A stretch of 13,753 nt of DNA from contig CAYMUC010000084.1 in assembly GCA_964393535.1 (NCBI GenBank), positions 1-13,753 of the forward strand, written 5' to 3'. A model generated the notes under the pieces. The model was given only the letters and a program-made list of their open reading frames with translations. It was not told where the DNA came from and did not search any database. This stretch comes from CAYMUC01 sp964393535. GTDB taxonomy: Bacteria; Actinomycetota; Acidimicrobiia; Acidimicrobiales; Ilumatobacteraceae. Of the stretch, positions 13,013 to 13,753 are shown in pieces. Position 1 is the first letter of the stretch; each line of letters begins with the position of its first letter. The position numbers and the translations under genes were made by a program.

Positions 13013-13753
13013 TCAGCCGCCGCCGTAGGCCTGACCCTTGATGGCACCGAGGTCGCCAGCGAGGGCACCCGATGCGATGGTGGCGTACACCTCGTCCATG
13101 GCAGCCTGCTGCTCAGCGGTCGGGTCGCAGATCTTGGCGCCCGGTTCCGGGTCGACGCCCACGCGGAACACGCGGGTCTGGCCCTCGGAGTACGTCCCCG
13201 CCGCGATCTCGGCGAGCAAGGTGTCGAGGTAGTCGCCAGCGTCGAAGGCGACCTGGATCTGGTAGTCCAGATCGTCGCGAGCGCAGCCCTTCGACGAGCC
13301 AGCCGTCATGGTGATGATGCCAGCCTCGTTGGCCGCCTTCACCACAGGCTCGTGTGCACCACCCAGGTACGGGTACACGGCGCCCACGCCCTCGGCCAGA
13401 GCGGCGTTGAACGCTTCGGTGGCCGCCGAGGTGTTGTTGAAGTCACCTGCAGGCACATACGACATGGTGAACGAGGGATCCACGGCCTTGAGGCCCAACT
13501 CGTAGGAGAGGTAGGCCTCCTTCTCGAAGTTCAGGTCGCAGCAGCCGATGAACACCGTCGAGGTCTTGCCAGCGGCCTGCAACAGCAAGCCCGTGGCATA
13601 ACCAGCGGTGTAGCTGATCTCGGCCGAGTCGTCGCCGCTCTGGGCCAGGCCCGGGGTCTCGGGGTAACCGGCTCCACAGTTGCAGTACCAGAAGATCTCG
13701 GCGTACTGCTCGGTGAGGTCGGCGAGGGGCTCGGCGATCTCGCTGGCTCCCAC
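13013..13753 (-). CDS. BMP-family ABC transporter substrate-binding protein (partial, N-terminus outside window)
   Basis: The frame is open to the right edge of the window; the last codon seen (GTG) is internal, so signal peptide and lipobox are missing. The 246 visible residues match the BmpA/PnrA-like purine-nucleoside binding fold: SYTAGYATGLLLQ, then VFIGCCDLNFEKEAY, AVDPSFTMSYVPAGDF, and GVGAVYPYLGGAHEPVVKAA leading into AGIITM. The protein would sit outside the membrane and deliver ligand to the permeases. Six cysteines occur in the visible part (YCNCG, GCC, KGC, KIC), which is unusual for this family and may mean disulfides. The stop is 28 bp before the ATPase start. Its family suggests nucleosides, bases or similar ring compounds, but that is inference. 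Confidence 0.92.
   Translation of the reverse strand: MGASEIAEPLADLTEQYAEIFWYCNCGAGYPETPGLAQSGDDSAEISYTAGYATGLLLQAAGKTSTVFIGCCDLNFEKEAYLSYELGLKAVDPSFTMSYVPAGDFNNTSAATEAFNAALAEGVGAVYPYLGGAHEPVVKAANEAGIITMTAGSSKGCARDDLDYQIQVAFDAGDYLDTLLAEIAAGTYSEGQTRVFRVGVDPEPGAKICDPTAEQQAAMDEVYATIASGALAGDLGAIKGQAYGGG

Noticed and set aside
1..13753. Search for tRNA, rRNA, CRISPR arrays, transposases, integrases or attachment repeats
   Set aside because: None was seen. The window is almost fully coding; the largest gene-free stretch is 100 bp (91-190).

Overview
The window is dense, high-GC bacterial DNA with strong G/C preference at third codon positions, very short gaps, ATGA/GTGA gene overlaps, several starts without a ribosome binding site (apparently leaderless) and an F420-type LLM flavoenzyme. 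Together these suggest an actinobacterium, perhaps an Acidimicrobiia-like lineage; the class-level guess is inference. No rRNA, tRNA, CRISPR array, insertion sequence or phage gene was seen.

Layout, left to right: the 3' end of an unidentified CDS (1-90); a DHRS1-like short-chain dehydrogenase on the + strand (191-1006); a convergent Rieske non-heme iron oxygenase on the - strand (1016-1999); only 20 bp away and divergent, a TRZ/ATZ-type amidohydrolase on the + strand (2020-3357); then a tight + strand trio of two VOC-fold proteins and a SnoaL-like protein (3412-4776). The rest (4792-13753) is one long - strand gene run, read right to left. It encodes a BMP-type substrate-binding protein (cut by the window edge), a double-domain ABC ATPase, two permeases, a zinc-independent MDR oxidoreductase, an O-methyltransferase-like protein, a second amidohydrolase and an LLM-class oxidoreductase. 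Neighbours in this run overlap by 4 bp or are separated by 1-28 bp, so it is probably one operon whose promoter lies outside the window.

Taken together this looks like an uptake-plus-modification locus. A nucleoside/purine-type (BMP family) importer is genetically coupled to hydrolases of the deaminase/chlorohydrolase superfamily and to redox enzymes (Rieske, LLM, MDR, SDR), with VOC and SnoaL-like accessory enzymes. My working hypothesis is import and catabolism of a nitrogen-containing, possibly heterocyclic and alkylated, small molecule; no substrate can be named from sequence. Two features are most distinctive. A 16-bp motif is shared 15/16 between the Rieske/amidohydrolase divergent gap and the VOC promoter, suggesting a common regulator. 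Both paralogous amidohydrolases have Pro where the family's catalytic Glu normally follows the third metal-binding His.
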